Origin: Promicromonospora panici
GTDB lineage: Bacteria > Actinomycetota > Actinomycetes > Actinomycetales > Cellulomonadaceae
NCBI RefSeq assembly: GCF_900608595.1
Contig: NZ_UWYY01000002.1
Location: 248,001-312,000 of the forward strand
Length of the DNA: 64,000 nucleotides
Direction: 5' to 3'
Part shown: positions 19,576 to 26,820 of the stretch, in pieces
Layout: every line of letters begins with the position of its first letter
Numbering within the stretch: the stretch's first letter is position 1
The notes under the pieces: generated by a model
Told to the model about the DNA's origin: nothing
Databases searched by the model: none
Seen by the model: the letters and a program-made list of their open reading frames with translations, nothing else
Position numbers and translations under genes: made by a program

Positions 19576-19749
19576 TCAGGCCTTCCTGACCAGGCTCGGC
19601 CCGATGCGGGCCAGCCCTACGCCGGGCAGCATCACAGCGACGACACGGTCGTCGTGGCTACGGTGCAGCAACCGAATGCTGTGCACCCGCGTTCCTGCCG
19701 CGACCGTGACGTCGGACTTCTTGCTCTTGACTCTCCTGAGGATCGTCAC
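19576..19749 (-). CDS. Possible small protein (57 residues)
   Basis: An open frame from GTG 19749 to TGA 19576 starts 9 bases after the SDR stop and could be the third gene of the AKR-SDR operon. It would encode a basic peptide beginning MTILRRVKSKKSDVTVAAG. About 85% of its third codon positions are G or C, like real genes here, which is the main support. The start lacks a strong Shine-Dalgarno sequence (GGGG at -7 to -10). I recognise no family. It may be chance. Confidence 0.35.
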   Translation of the reverse strand: MTILRRVKSKKSDVTVAAGTRVHSIRLLHRSHDDRVVAVMLPGVGLARIGPSLVRKA

Positions 19750-19758
19750 GGCGCCCCG

Positions 19759-20742
19759 CTACACCGCAAGCAGGCGCTTGCTCAACGCCCACAGCCGCTC
19801 GGCCGACCCCGGGTCGATCGAGTGCGACACGACCTCGGCCGGGACGGAGCTCGCGGTCAGCGGCAGGTCGTCGTCGTTCACGGCCGAGACGTCGTTGTCG
19901 AGCAGGTACACGCCGCCAAGGCCGTCGAGCAGCGGGCTGGTCGCCCCGAACACGATGGTGGCGGTGCCCTGCTCCTCGGTCTTCTTGCCGTTCTCCGGGT
20001 CGATGATGGGCCGGCCGGCCTCGTCGATCAGGCCCTGGGCGCGCTGCGATTCCGCGCCCACGGAGCTGTTGAAGGACGTGGTGGCGATGACGCCCGGGTG
20101 CGCCGCGAAGGCACGGATGCCCTCGTGCGCCCAGCGGCGGTCCAACTCGACCGCGAACAGCACGTTGGCGGTCTTGGACTGCGCGTACGCAAGGCCGGGG
20201 TCGTAGCCGCCGTGGGCGAAGGTCGGGTCGTCCCACAGGATGTCCGAGAAGCGCTGGGCACCCGACGTCGTGGTGACCACCCGGGCGCCGTCGGCCGCCT
20301 GGAGCGCGGGGTGCAGGCCCAGGGTGAGCTGGAAGTGCCCGAGGTGGTTGGTCGCGAACTGCGCCTCGTAGCCGCGTGCGTCGCGCACGACCTCGGCGGG
20401 GGCCAAGTAGCCGGCGTTGTTGATCAGGATGTGCAACGGCCGGCCGGACTCCAGGTAGCGCGCGACGAACGCGTCGATCGAGGCCGGGTCCATGAGATCG
20501 AGCCGTCCGACCTCCACCCGCTCGATCCCGGCCACCGCGGCCGCGGCACGCTCCGGGTCGCGCGAGCCGACGACGACCGAGGCGCCGGCCCGGCTCAGCG
20601 CGCGGGTGGCCACCAGGCCGAGCCCGGAGTGGCCGGCGGTGACGATGACGTTCTTGCCGGTCAGATCGATGCCGGCCAGCACGTCGTCGGCCGTCGAGGC
20701 TGGGGTGAATCCCGTTCCGATGGGGTGCTGCTGGTGCGTCAT
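19759..20742 (-). CDS. Short-chain dehydrogenase/reductase (SDR) oxidoreductase
   Basis: This NAD(P)-dependent oxidoreductase of 327 residues has the nucleotide-binding motif TAGHSGLGL (about 35-43), NNAG at the end of strand 4, and the catalytic YAQSK at about 187-191. The N-terminal ~28-residue extension and C-terminal tail put it near the retinol-dehydrogenase-like SDR group often met in actinobacteria. It lies 37 bases after an aldo/keto reductase gene in an operon divergent from tetR, so it is likely induced together with it. The substrate is unknown. Confidence 0.88.
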   Translation of the reverse strand: MTHQQHPIGTGFTPASTADDVLAGIDLTGKNVIVTAGHSGLGLVATRALSRAGASVVVGSRDPERAAAAVAGIERVEVGRLDLMDPASIDAFVARYLESGRPLHILINNAGYLAPAEVVRDARGYEAQFATNHLGHFQLTLGLHPALQAADGARVVTTTSGAQRFSDILWDDPTFAHGGYDPGLAYAQSKTANVLFAVELDRRWAHEGIRAFAAHPGVIATTSFNSSVGAESQRAQGLIDEAGRPIIDPENGKKTEEQGTATIVFGATSPLLDGLGGVYLLDNDVSAVNDDDLPLTASSVPAEVVSHSIDPGSAERLWALSKRLLAV

Positions 20743-20779
20743 GACGGTTCTCCTCGTGCCGTGGTTCGCGCGCTCCCGG

Positions 20780-21808
20780 TCAGGCGGCCGCGCGCTCCTC
20801 GGCGGGCCGGCGGCGCAGGGGTGCGTGCTGGATCGCTGGCGGGTCGTAGGCCATGTCGAGGCGGCCGACGTCGGTCCCCGGCGGCACTATCGCGTCGATC
20901 CGGTCCAGGACGTCGTCGGCCAGGACGACCTCCGCGCCCGCGAGCGCGCTGTCGAGGTGCTCCATGGTGCGCGGGCCGATGATCGCCGAGGTGACTCCGG
21001 GGTGGGCGATCGTGAACGCCATCGCCAGGTGGTTCAGCGGCACTCCGGCGTCCTGGGCGACCGGAACGAGCTGCTCGACCACGTCGAGGCGCTGCTCGTC
21101 GCGCAGGTGCTCGAAGCCGAACTGCGCCCGGTGCGTGTTGTTGCCCTGGCCCTTGCGGTACCGGCCGGTCAGCAGGCCCCCGGCCAGCGGGCTCCAGACG
21201 AGGGTGCCCATCCCGTACTGCTGCGCCACCGGCAGGACGTCGCGCTCGATGCCGCGGTTCAGGATCGAGTACGGCGGCTGCTCGGTCCGGAAGCGTTCCA
21301 GGCCGCGCCGCTCGGCGACCCACTGGGCCTGGACGATGTCGGCGGCGGGCATGGTGGACGAGCCGATGGCCCGCACCTTGCCGGAGTTGATCAGGTAGGT
21401 CAGCGCCGCCAGCGTGTCCTCGACGTCCGTCTCGGGGTCGGGCCGGTGGATCTGGTAGAGGTCGATGTGGTCGGTGCCCAGGCGGCGCAGCGAGTTCTCG
21501 ACCTCGCTGATGATCCAGCGGCGCGAGTTGCCGCGGTGGTTGGGGTCGTCGCTCATGGGCAGGTGCACCTTGGTGGCCAGCACGACGTCGTCGCGCCGCC
21601 CCTTGAGCGCCTTGCCCACGATCTCCTCGGACTCGCCGTGCGAGTAGGCGTCGGCGGTGTCGATGAAGTTGATGCCGGCGTCGAGGGCCTTGTGGATGAT
21701 CTTGACCGACTCGTCGTGGTCGGGGTTGCCGACAGCGCCGAACATCATCGCGCCGAGCGCGTAGGGGCTGACCTTGATGCCGGTCCGGCCGAGGCTGCGG
21801 TACTGCAT
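20780..21808 (-). CDS. Aldo/keto reductase
   Basis: This NADPH-dependent reductase of aldehydes or ketones has 342 residues and the full catalytic tetrad: Asp50, Tyr55, Lys80 and His121 (DTADAYSHGE, ATKVHLP, QIHRPDP). It is a YhdN/YajO-like member by its SPLAGGLLTGRYRKG stretch. AGGAGG lies at ideal spacing before the ATG. It is the first gene of the AKR-SDR operon and is divergent from a TetR gene; a dyad and a minus-strand -10 (TATAGT) fill the gap. Repression by that TetR is inferred. Confidence 0.92.
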   Translation of the reverse strand: MQYRSLGRTGIKVSPYALGAMMFGAVGNPDHDESVKIIHKALDAGINFIDTADAYSHGESEEIVGKALKGRRDDVVLATKVHLPMSDDPNHRGNSRRWIISEVENSLRRLGTDHIDLYQIHRPDPETDVEDTLAALTYLINSGKVRAIGSSTMPAADIVQAQWVAERRGLERFRTEQPPYSILNRGIERDVLPVAQQYGMGTLVWSPLAGGLLTGRYRKGQGNNTHRAQFGFEHLRDEQRLDVVEQLVPVAQDAGVPLNHLAMAFTIAHPGVTSAIIGPRTMEHLDSALAGAEVVLADDVLDRIDAIVPPGTDVGRLDMAYDPPAIQHAPLRRRPAEERAAA

Positions 21809-21871
21809 GGGTTCCTCCTGGGGACGAGGGTCTGGTGAGCGCCCCGGCCATGCCGTAGTCTGGACGTTAAG

Positions 21872-21909
21872 CGGAACGCTCTTCCAGAACTATATGGAAA
21901 GCCGTTCCG
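21872..21909. promoter_or_regulatory. Long dyad operator between akr and tetR
   Basis: The half-sites CGGAACG-N3-TTCCA and TGGAA-N3-CGTTCCG are mirror images around the centre GAACTATA. On the minus strand the centre reads TATAGT, a good -10 hexamer, so a bound protein would block the AKR promoter. Binding by the adjacent TetR is inferred. Confidence 0.6.
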
Positions 21910-21931
21910 GATAGCAAGGGATCGGAGAGAA

Positions 21932-22522
21932 GTGACCCAGAACACCGCGCCGCGACCGCTGCGCGCCGACGCGCAGCGCAACATCGACGCGCTGCTCGAC
22001 GCCGCGAAGGCGACGTTCGGCACGTCGGGCGTGGACGCACCCGCGAAGGAGATCGCCGACTTGGCCGGCGTCGGCGTCGGCACGCTGTACCGGCACTTCC
22101 CCAAGCGCTCCGACCTGGTCAAGGCCGTGTTCCAGAACGAGGTGGACGCCTGCGCCGACGCGGCCACTACCCTCGCCGAGCAGCACGAGCCGGTCGTCGC
22201 GCTCGAGAAGTGGCTCCACCGGTACACCGAGTTCCTCGAGACCAAGCGCGGCCTCGCCTCGGCCCTGCACTCGGGCGACCCGGCGTTCGACGCCCTGCCG
22301 GGCTACTTCATCGGGCGGCTGGGTCCCGCCGTCGGCTCGCTCATGGACGTCGCGGTCGACGCCGGCGAGATCCGTGCCGTCGCCAGCCCCAAGGACCTCC
22401 TGTACGCGGTCTCCAAGCTGTGCGTGCCCATACACGACGACGAGCCGAACCACGGCCGGCGCATGGTCGACCTGCTCGTCGACGGGCTGCAGCACGGGGC
22501 GGGCGAGACCCCCGCCTCATGA
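21932..22522 (+). CDS. TetR-family transcriptional regulator
   Basis: The 196-residue protein has an N-terminal TetR DNA-binding domain (about 15-62) with AKEIADLAGVGVGTLYRHFPKRSDL and a C-terminal ligand domain of the SbtR type. GGAGAG precedes the GTG start. It is divergent from the AKR-SDR operon and shares the dyad there, so it is probably their repressor and its own. Its stop overlaps the ATG of thiD (ATGA), so the regulator and a thiamin enzyme are made from one mRNA. Confidence 0.9.
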   Translation: MTQNTAPRPLRADAQRNIDALLDAAKATFGTSGVDAPAKEIADLAGVGVGTLYRHFPKRSDLVKAVFQNEVDACADAATTLAEQHEPVVALEKWLHRYTEFLETKRGLASALHSGDPAFDALPGYFIGRLGPAVGSLMDVAVDAGEIRAVASPKDLLYAVSKLCVPIHDDEPNHGRRMVDLLVDGLQHGAGETPAS

Positions 22523-23544
22523 ACGCACCCACCTCGCCCGACGCCGTCGCGCGCACCCGCCCGGCCGGCCATCCCGTCGTGGCGCTGACGATCGCCGGGT
22601 CGGACCCCTCCGGGGGCGCCGGGATCCAGGCCGACCTGAAGACCTTCGCGGCGCTCGGCGGCTACGGCTGCGCCGTGCTCACGGGGCTGACGGCGCAGTC
22701 CACGACCGGCGTCACGCGCGTGCTTCCCGTGCCCGCCGACATGGTGACCGCGCAGCTCGAGACGCTGTTCGCCGACGTCGCGGTGGACGCGGTGAAGATC
22801 GGCATGACCACGGACGCCGCCGTCGCCCGGGCGATCGCCGCGGCCCTTCGGGACCTGCGGTCCGCCGGACGATCGCCGTTCGTGGTGCTCGACCCGGTGA
22901 TGGTCGCGACGTCGGGCGATCGGCTCCTGGCGGCCGACGCAGAGGCCGTGCTGCGGGACGAGCTGCTGCCCCTGGCCGACCTCGTCACGCCGAACCTGCC
23001 CGAGGCCGCCGTGCTGCTCGGCGTCGAGCAGGCCCGGGATGGCGCCGAGGCGGCCGACCAGGCCCGGGCGCTGCTGGGGCTCGGGGTGCGGTTCGCCCTG
23101 GTCAAGGGTGGGCACCTGGGGTCGGCCGAGGCCGTCGACCACCTCGCGGGGCCGGGGCTCGGTGCCGGAACGACCGCCGGGCCGGGTGCGGCCCCGGACA
23201 GCGGTTCGACGACCGGGGCGGCAGACAACGGCGTCGTGGCGCTGACCGCCCCGCGGATCCCCACGCGGAACACGCACGGCACGGGCTGCACGCTCAGCTC
23301 GGCGTGCGCCGTCCTGCGCCCGGTGCACGACGGGTGGGTGCCGACGGTGCGTGCCGCCAAGGACTATCTCACCGGGGCGCTCCGCGCGGCGGACGGCCTG
23401 GTCATCGGCGGCACCGGCACGACGCCGGGCCCGTGGCAAGGACACGGCCCCGTCGATCACGGCTTCGCGTCGGGCCAACACCGACCAACTGACTCGGCGA
23501 CCCGGGAGCGTCGAGTCAGCGTCCCGCTCGTCCCGCCGAGGTAG
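22519..23544 (+). CDS. thiD: Hydroxymethylpyrimidine kinase/phosphomethylpyrimidine kinase ThiD
   Basis: ThiD phosphorylates HMP and HMP-P in thiamin synthesis. The 341-residue protein shows TIAGSDPSGGAGIQADLKTF near the N-terminus, the loop LDPVMVATSGDRLL, and the anion-hole signature THGTGCTLSSA. It is longer than the usual ~270 because of a Gly/Ala insert at about 210-240 and a C-terminal tail. The last codons and the TAG stop lie inside a 16-base-unit repeat element. It is coupled to the TetR gene by an ATGA overlap. No TPP riboswitch is visible. Confidence 0.92.
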   Translation: MNAPTSPDAVARTRPAGHPVVALTIAGSDPSGGAGIQADLKTFAALGGYGCAVLTGLTAQSTTGVTRVLPVPADMVTAQLETLFADVAVDAVKIGMTTDAAVARAIAAALRDLRSAGRSPFVVLDPVMVATSGDRLLAADAEAVLRDELLPLADLVTPNLPEAAVLLGVEQARDGAEAADQARALLGLGVRFALVKGGHLGSAEAVDHLAGPGLGAGTTAGPGAAPDSGSTTGAADNGVVALTAPRIPTRNTHGTGCTLSSACAVLRPVHDGWVPTVRAAKDYLTGALRAADGLVIGGTGTTPGPWQGHGPVDHGFASGQHRPTDSATRERRVSVPLVPPR

Positions 23545-23628
23545 GACTGTGGCGAGGTAGGACTGCAGCGCCGCTCTGGTTCTACTTCGCCCTGGCCCTA
23601 CCTCGCCACAGTCCTACCTCGGCGGGAC
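23530..23628. repeat. 16-base-unit palindromic element A (thiD/dxr junction)
   Basis: Perfect 32-base arms (23530-23561 and 23597-23628) flank a 35-base loop. The element has two forward units, CGAGGTAGGACTGTGG and CGAGGTAGGACTGCAG (23537-23568), then three inverted units (23574-23621). It lies between convergent genes and supplies the thiD stop TAG. Members B, C and D are described separately. A bidirectional terminator role is inferred. Confidence 0.85.
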
Positions 23629-23645
23629 CAGCGGGAGGAGGTGGG

Positions 23646-24815
23646 TCAGGCGGACTTGAGGAGTTCTGCCGCGCGGGAGCGGGCCCAGGCGTCGGCCTCC
23701 AGGACGCCCTCGACCGAGCTCGCGTCGCCCGCGTCCGTGGTCGTGTGCGCCTCGACGACGGCGGCCACGGTGTCGACGATGTCGAGGAACCCGATCGCGC
23801 CGTCGTGGAACGCCTCCACGCACACCTCGTTCGCGGCGTTGTAGACCGCCGGGTGGGTGCCGCCGGCCTCGCCCACCTGCCGGGCGAGGCGGACGGCGGG
23901 GAAGGCGTCGTCGTCCAGGGGCGCGAACTCCCAGGTGGCGGCCTGGGTCCAGTCGACGGCCACGTCGACGTCGGGCAGGCGCTCCGGCCAGGACAGGCCG
24001 AGCGCTATCGGCACGAGCATCCGCGGCGGCCCGGCCTGCGCGATGGTGGAGCCGTCGACGAACTCGACCATCGAGTGGATCATCTGCTGCGGGTGCACCA
24101 CCACGTCGATGGCGCTGAACGGCACGTCGAACAGCAGGTGCGCCTCGATCACCTCGAGGCCCTTGTTCACCAGGGTCGCGGAGTTGGTGGTGATCACGCG
24201 CCCCATCGCGAAGTTGGGGTGCCGGAGGGCCTGCGCGGGCGTCACGTCCCGCAGCTCGGCACGCGAGCGGCCGCGGAACGGTCCGCCGCTGGCGGTCACG
24301 ACCAGCTTGCGGACCTCGGACGAGGCACCCGAGCGCAGCGACTGCGCGATGGCGGAGTGCTCCGAGTCCACCGGCACGATCTGGCCCTCGCGCCGCACCG
24401 CCGCCTTGACCAGTGCGCCGCCCACCACGAGCGACTCCTTGTTGGCGAGCGCCAGCGTCGAGCCGGCCGCGAGCGCGGCGAGAGTGGGGCGCAGGCCCAC
24501 GGATCCGGTGATGCCGTTGAGCACGACGTCGCTCCCCCGGCCGGCCAGCTCGGTCGCGGCGCCGGGTCCGGCGAGCACCTCGACGCCGTCGGCCCCTGCC
24601 TCGCGGAGCAGGGTGGTCAGGGCGGGGCGCGCGGCGTCGTCGGCCACGGCGACGGCGCCGACGCCGAGGGCGGCCGCCTGCCGCGCCAGAGCGGGCAGGT
24701 CGGAACCGCCGGCGGACAGCGCGTCCACGCGGAACCGGTCCGGGTTGCGCTCGATGACGTCGATGGCCTGCGTGCCGATGGAGCCGGTGGAGCCGAGGAG
24801 GGTGACGCTTCGCAT
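23646..24815 (-). CDS. dxr: 1-deoxy-D-xylulose 5-phosphate reductoisomerase
   Basis: Dxr converts DXP to MEP, the first committed step of the non-mevalonate pathway. The 389-residue protein starts MRSVTLLGSTGSIGTQ (NADPH site) and has the metal/substrate motif VDSEHSAIAQSL and SATLVNKGLEVIEAH. I chose ATG 24815, with AGGATGG upstream. It follows the RyR-domain gene by 39 bases on the same strand. In most actinobacteria dxr adjoins rip and ispG; here an accessory block of about 6.5 kb lies between them. Confidence 0.96.
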   Translation of the reverse strand: MRSVTLLGSTGSIGTQAIDVIERNPDRFRVDALSAGGSDLPALARQAAALGVGAVAVADDAARPALTTLLREAGADGVEVLAGPGAATELAGRGSDVVLNGITGSVGLRPTLAALAAGSTLALANKESLVVGGALVKAAVRREGQIVPVDSEHSAIAQSLRSGASSEVRKLVVTASGGPFRGRSRAELRDVTPAQALRHPNFAMGRVITTNSATLVNKGLEVIEAHLLFDVPFSAIDVVVHPQQMIHSMVEFVDGSTIAQAGPPRMLVPIALGLSWPERLPDVDVAVDWTQAATWEFAPLDDDAFPAVRLARQVGEAGGTHPAVYNAANEVCVEAFHDGAIGFLDIVDTVAAVVEAHTTTDAGDASSVEGVLEADAWARSRAAELLKSA

Positions 24816-24854
24816 GGTGCCCATCCTGTCAGCCCCCGATGTCAGCCCCACACG

Positions 24855-26669
24855 TCAGCCCTCGCCTGGTTGCTCGGCCCGCACCTGCTCGCCCCGGCCG
24901 CGGCCGAACACCCGCCAGCCCCGCACCACGCCGCGGGGTTCGGGAACGGCCTCGCCAGCGGCCTCCCAGCCGGCGTCGTCGTCGAGCGGGACCACGTGGA
25001 GGCCGAAGTCCGCCAGGATCACCGGGATGGCGCGGATGGCCGCGCGGTCCTTCTCGCGGACGGGCTCGGACAGCTCGTCCCAGGCCTTCATGTCCGGGTG
25101 CAGGCGGCGGACGTCGTCCCGCTCGGGCCCGTAGGTCCATCCGCCGGCGAGCTTCTCCGCCATCCAGCGCTCGTGCTCGTCGACGGCTCGCGCGTCGACC
25201 ACGGGCTCGGGGATCCGGCCGTGCTCGGCGTCGGCGGCGGGTGCGACGGTGCAGCCCATCTGGCGGAGCCGGTCGGGGATGGCGCGCACCTGGGCGCGGT
25301 TCGCGGCCCTCAGGTCGTCGGACAGCTCGGGCCACGAGACCATGGCGGCCGTGCTCTGCCAGGCCACGCCGCGTGCGCGCTGGTTGCGCAGGTAGGTCAG
25401 GTGCGCCGAGACGGCCATGAGGTCGTAGACGTCGTCGTGCACCAGCACACCGGGCGCGGTCGCCCTGCGCAGCAGCGTGCCGGGTTCGACGACGTCGAGC
25501 CGCCCGCCGAGATCGTCGAGGATCGCGCCGTCGTGGGCGCCGAACAGGCCGCCCAGCCCCGCGAGCCGGTTGAGGCGGAGCACCACCGCGCCCTCGCTCG
25601 CGCGCCAGAGGTCGCTGTCGCGCAGGGCGTGCCGGAGGGCGTCGCCGTCGTCGTCGTGGCACACGTAGATCCGCTGGGGCGTGCCGATCGCCCGGACGTC
25701 GGCGAACGTCTCCACGGGGACGAGCCGGCAGGCCGCGCGGACGCTGGGCCAGCGGGCGCGCAGCGCCTGGGCGGCGTCCCGCGCGCCGGGCCCGACCAGG
25801 GTCACGGTCAGCGGCTCCCCGCCGGACGCGATCTCGACGCTCCGCAGCCGGGCGAACGCCACGACGAGCGCCCGGCCGAACGTGCCGTGCCCGACGACGG
25901 AGATGTGCGGGGCCTCGCCACGGGCGACGGTCTGGTCGCGCCGGGCCAGGGATCGGGCGACGAGCTCGCCGAGCGTGAAGAAGTCGACGCCGGGCTGCGG
26001 GTGGCTCAGGTGCCGCGCCTGCAGGGCCAGGGCGAGCTCGGGGTCGCTGACGTGGGCGTTCAGCCGCAGGCCGGGCAGGTCGGGGTACCGGTCCGCGCGC
26101 TTGGCCACGGCCACGGTCAGGACGTTGACGCCGGGCTCGTCGTCCTCGGCCTCGCAGGCGTACAGGACGGCGGCCCCGGCCACCCCGGCGTTGCGCAACG
26201 ACTCGGCGTCGCCGGTGGTGGTCCGCGCGACGAGCGCACCCCGGGCCGCGAGCGCCTCGGCGATGAGGTCTGCGGCCGGCGTCCGGCCGACGACTATCGC
26301 GTGCCCGCGCATCCGGCGGGTGCGCATCAGCACGAACTGGTCGGAGAACAGGGAGCGCACGGTCTCGAACACGGCGTAGCCGGTGGCGACCGGGGCGAGG
26401 AAGCGCGCGGCCTGGAGCTGCCACGGGAGGTCGCCGCCCTCGTTGGTGGCCTCCGCGCCGAGCACGAAGAGCTGGACGGAGTAGTAGACGATGTCCCACC
26501 CGGTGGTGCCCCAGGCGAAGTCCGGGGAGGTCCGGTAGATCCAGAAGCCCCACAGGCCCAGCCCGAACGCGACGCCGAACAGTGCGGTGAAGCCCGCGCG
26601 CACCCACGACCGGCGCACGCGCAGCCTCCGGGGTCCGCCGCGGGGGACCACCAGCTCCGGTGCCGCCAT
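24855..26669 (-). CDS. Channel-like membrane protein with RCK/TrkA-N domains and two RyR modules
   Basis: The 604-residue protein has one membrane helix (about 24-45), a pore-helix-like segment GWDIVYYSVQLFVL (57-70), a second helix (about 87-109), and then Rossmann-type TrkA-N/RCK modules (from RGHAIVVG at 121 and from ISVVGHGTFGRA at 256). Two ryanodine-receptor (RyR) modules follow: about 408-475 (VSWPELSDDLRAANRAQVRA) and 497-561 (AEKLAGGWTYGPERDD, then REKDRAAIRAIP). This is a two-helix potassium-channel-like plan, but the TVGYG filter is absent. RyR modules in bacteria are thought to bind small ligands. It is divergent from the TIR gene, 151 bases apart. A signal-gated channel or membrane effector is inferred. 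GAGAGG precedes the ATG. Confidence 0.8.
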   Translation of the reverse strand: MAAPELVVPRGGPRRLRVRRSWVRAGFTALFGVAFGLGLWGFWIYRTSPDFAWGTTGWDIVYYSVQLFVLGAEATNEGGDLPWQLQAARFLAPVATGYAVFETVRSLFSDQFVLMRTRRMRGHAIVVGRTPAADLIAEALAARGALVARTTTGDAESLRNAGVAGAAVLYACEAEDDEPGVNVLTVAVAKRADRYPDLPGLRLNAHVSDPELALALQARHLSHPQPGVDFFTLGELVARSLARRDQTVARGEAPHISVVGHGTFGRALVVAFARLRSVEIASGGEPLTVTLVGPGARDAAQALRARWPSVRAACRLVPVETFADVRAIGTPQRIYVCHDDDGDALRHALRDSDLWRASEGAVVLRLNRLAGLGGLFGAHDGAILDDLGGRLDVVEPGTLLRRATAPGVLVHDDVYDLMAVSAHLTYLRNQRARGVAWQSTAAMVSWPELSDDLRAANRAQVRAIPDRLRQMGCTVAPAADAEHGRIPEPVVDARAVDEHERWMAEKLAGGWTYGPERDDVRRLHPDMKAWDELSEPVREKDRAAIRAIPVILADFGLHVVPLDDDAGWEAAGEAVPEPRGVVRGWRVFGRGRGEQVRAEQPGEG

Positions 26670-26820
26670 CTGATGCCTCTCTCGTCCGACCCGCCTGCAC
26701 ACCCAACGGTGCATTTCAGACTAAAGGTCGCTAGCGTCATGACCAGCGGCGACACTACACACCGGGGATACATTTCTCTCCGGACCGCGACATTTGCCGA
26801 CGAAAGGCTGCGGGGCAAGG

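Noticed and set aside
22519..23544. TPP riboswitch before thiD
   Set aside because: thiD starts inside the tetR stop codon, so there is no untranslated leader, and no THI-box sequence is visible.
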